Of a stretch of DNA of 64,000 bases, positions 62,101-64,000 are shown piece after piece. A program made the translations under genes and the position numbers. Each line of letters starts with the position of its first letter. Position 1 is the stretch's first letter. The notes beneath the pieces were generated by a model, which saw only the letters and a list, made by a program, of their open reading frames with translations, did no database searches and had not been told where the DNA came from. Source of the stretch: Circinella umbellata (lineage: Eukaryota; Mucoromycota; Mucoromycetes; Mucorales; Lichtheimiaceae); the NCBI GenBank assembly GCA_025093555.1, contig JAIWNF010000043.1:372001-436000 (forward strand). The letters run 5' to 3'.

Positions 62101-63940
62101 TTGTATATATATCCTCTATATTTACAAATAATATTTTTTTTTTACCTCCAAGAGTTGATGCCATTCATTATAAGATCCACGATGTTCTTGTATCATAGAA
62201 ATGATCCTTGCAACATTTTTAATATGTTTTAATTGACTATAAAGTTCTTTTACAAATTGAATTGTATTGGGTGTTGAAAAATAATCAATGGCTTTTTGAC
62301 GTGTTTGAATCACATGAATATCTAAACTAGGTCGTGATACCCATGATTTTAAAAGATGATAACCCATAGGTGTTGCTGTATGATTCAATAGACCTTTTTA
62401 TTTATATTCCCATAAGTTAGTCGTATACTTAATAGATGGAACTACTTAATATTTACTTACCAAATAGTGATAAGCTTTCTTTTCCTCTTTTTTGATGAGC
62501 ACTTGGATGAGAATCTTTTTCAAATATACAAAGTGCTCTATTTATATAATTTAATTCACTATTTATACTTTATCGGGTATGTTCTTTGTTTATTATATTA
62601 TATAAAACTAACCTTTGTGATTCCTTTGATATCTGAATACATTTTTCACTTTTTTTAAAAAGAAAAAACATATTATTACGTATTGATTATCATTTTCAAA
62701 TGTGGATATATAATTAAATAGAATTACCTTGAAAAACTACGAAGTTGTAAAGGTCGAAATGAAGTTTCATTATTATTAAATCGATTCCCAATAGGCCGAT
62801 TTGAAGTATCTTCTAATTGTTCAAGATAATCTAATAATGCACCACTGCATCCAACCTATTTATAATAATAATAATAACTATTATTGTTTATTCTCATTAA
62901 TAGAACAAATAAAAATTAAAAAATAATAATAAACTTTACAGATATTTGACTATCAAGATCAATATAACATGCAAGTTGAAGAAAAGCTTGTCTTTTTTGA
63001 CCATCATGTGGATCATCACAAAATACGGCTGCTAATTCTTCTTCTTCTTCTTCTTCTGTTAACATTGTTGTTTTATTATCATTCATATCTTGTGATGTTT
63101 TTGTTAAAGATGAATTTATATAAATAGAGGGTTGTTGATGCTGATGTTGTTGTTGAATAAACCAAGAAACTAATTTATATCGACCATGCGAATAAATAAA
63201 TGATTTCATTGAAATTTCTTGTATTTGAATATTATCTAATTATTATACGTATCCATATAATGAGTTATTATTTGTGAAAACAGTACGTAACTTTTTTTTT
63301 TATTATATACCATCAGTAAAACCATCCATCCATTCTTCACTATTATAAGGAACAATAATTATTTGTGGTGTAACTTGTTCAATCACTACGTGAAAAATAA
63401 AATAATCATTTAAGATGATATAATAATAACATAATGTAATATATAAATATATATATATAGATATTTACATGATTGAATTGTTTCTTTTAAAGTATTAGTA
63501 GTATATGATTTTTCAACAGAAATGTCATTCATCATATACAGTTCATGAAATTCGTGAGTATAGTAGACACAACCCATATTTCCTTTAGACCAATTAAGTG
63601 CCATAATAATGGATGGTATAGATCTTGTTGTTGTATCATTTCTTGACTAAACCCAAAAACAATTATGTTTATAATGTATATATGTAATGTATATTATTAA
63701 AAAATTAAAAATTTAAAAATTTACTGGTTGATCATGTGAATGTGTACTTGCACTAGTACTAGTGGATGATTCATGTTCCAGAGGTAAAAATGGAAAAGAG
63801 GCTTGGGTAGTAATAGTGTTATTAGTAGTAAGTATTTTCATGCTACTTTCGTTGTTTCCAGTTGTTCGATGCCGTTTATTCGGATATGTATCAGATGAAG
63901 AAGGTCGTACAAGTGGCTGCATACTATTACTACCGTGCAT
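59114..63940 (-). CDS. MSH5: Meiotic MutS homologue MSH5 (5' end possibly beyond window)
   Basis: Partner of Msh4 in MutS-gamma, which stabilises meiotic recombination intermediates and promotes crossovers. I trace 24 exons from 63940 to 59114 (967 codons including stop), many of only 27-100 nt; each joins in phase. Family evidence: NWSKGNMGCVYYTHEF near the N-terminus, KDSHPSAHQKRGKESLSLFG, LLNHTATPMGYHLLKSW, LKHIKNVARII, Walker A TGANFSGKSVYLRQ (Gly702-Ser709), QIGLITYMAHIGSFVPA, Walker B LVLIDEFGNGT (777-787) and the C-terminal tail SLVDELVQLISES. LVLIDEFG(K/N)GT and QxGLITxMAxxGSFVPA point to MSH5 rather than MSH4. No mismatch-binding Phe-x-Glu N-domain is seen, as expected. The frame stays open from the first ATG (63940) to the edge, and TATAAAAAAG lies just upstream; it may be a TATA box or more coding sequence. 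Confidence 0.93.
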
Positions 63941-64000
63941 TTCTCTTTTATTACGCTTCTTATTATAAGCTAAACCTTTTTTATAGTGTGATTTATTATA

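Noticed and set aside
59114..63940. Assignment as MSH4
   Set aside because: The Walker B context LVLIDEFGNGT, the QIGLITYMAHIGSFVPA block and the N-terminal NWSKGNMGCVYY fit MSH5; MSH4 typically has IDELGRGT there.

Overview
This 64 kb window is AT-rich eukaryotic DNA with compact genes and many short GT..AG introns (mostly about 55-110 nt, usually ending in TAG). The gene content suggests an early-diverging fungus, most likely Mucoromycota/Mucorales: DHA2-type MFS exporters, a MAPEG glutathione transferase, a LARGE-like glycosyltransferase of the fungal type, a fungal RRRESHNAVERRRRDNINERI bHLH factor and a decayed Tc1-like transposase. The assignment is an inference from protein families; no database was searched. 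All exon coordinates are my own reading of splice sites and reading phase.

Layout. 1-12 kb: two paralogous DHA2 MFS transporters on the minus strand (1-1320, cut by the window edge; 9412-11871) flank an intronless alcohol-acetyltransferase-family gene (4717-6189, minus) and a frameshifted RRM gene (3454-4078, plus). 12-17 kb: gene-poor DNA with a decayed Tc1/mariner-type transposase. 17-22 kb: a MAPEG glutathione transferase and a secreted phosphoesterase, both plus strand. 22-24 kb: a LARGE-like type II membrane glycosyltransferase (minus). 24.6-29.05 kb: a large inverted repeat, two arms of about 555-580 bp around 3.3 kb of unique DNA, lying between the divergent LARGE-like and MCM6 genes. 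29.3-41.6 kb is a dense housekeeping block: MCM6 (plus), glycyl-tRNA synthetase (minus), adenylate kinase 6 (plus), a ten-repeat Myb protein (minus) and a bHLH factor (minus). 41.6-46 kb: gene-poor, with a probable decayed or small spliced gene near 43.3-44.2 kb. 46-50.6 kb: a short-chain dehydrogenase (plus) and a coiled-coil protein (minus). 50.6-56.3 kb: a 5.7 kb gene desert. 56.3-64 kb: the ribosome-biogenesis factor NOC2 (plus) converging on the meiotic MutS homologue MSH5 (minus, 24 exons, reading frame open to the right edge).

How the genes relate. Most are unconnected core genes: DNA replication (MCM6), translation (GlyRS), ribosome assembly (AK6/Fap7 and NOC2) and meiotic crossing-over (MSH5). 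GlyRS and AK6 are divergent across about 700 bp and could share a promoter. The MFS-acetyltransferase-MFS group could be a small detoxification or export cluster, but that is inferred only from neighbourhood. The least explained structure is the inverted repeat at 24.6-29.05 kb, whose spacer holds small TATA-preceded reading frames that I do not recognise.
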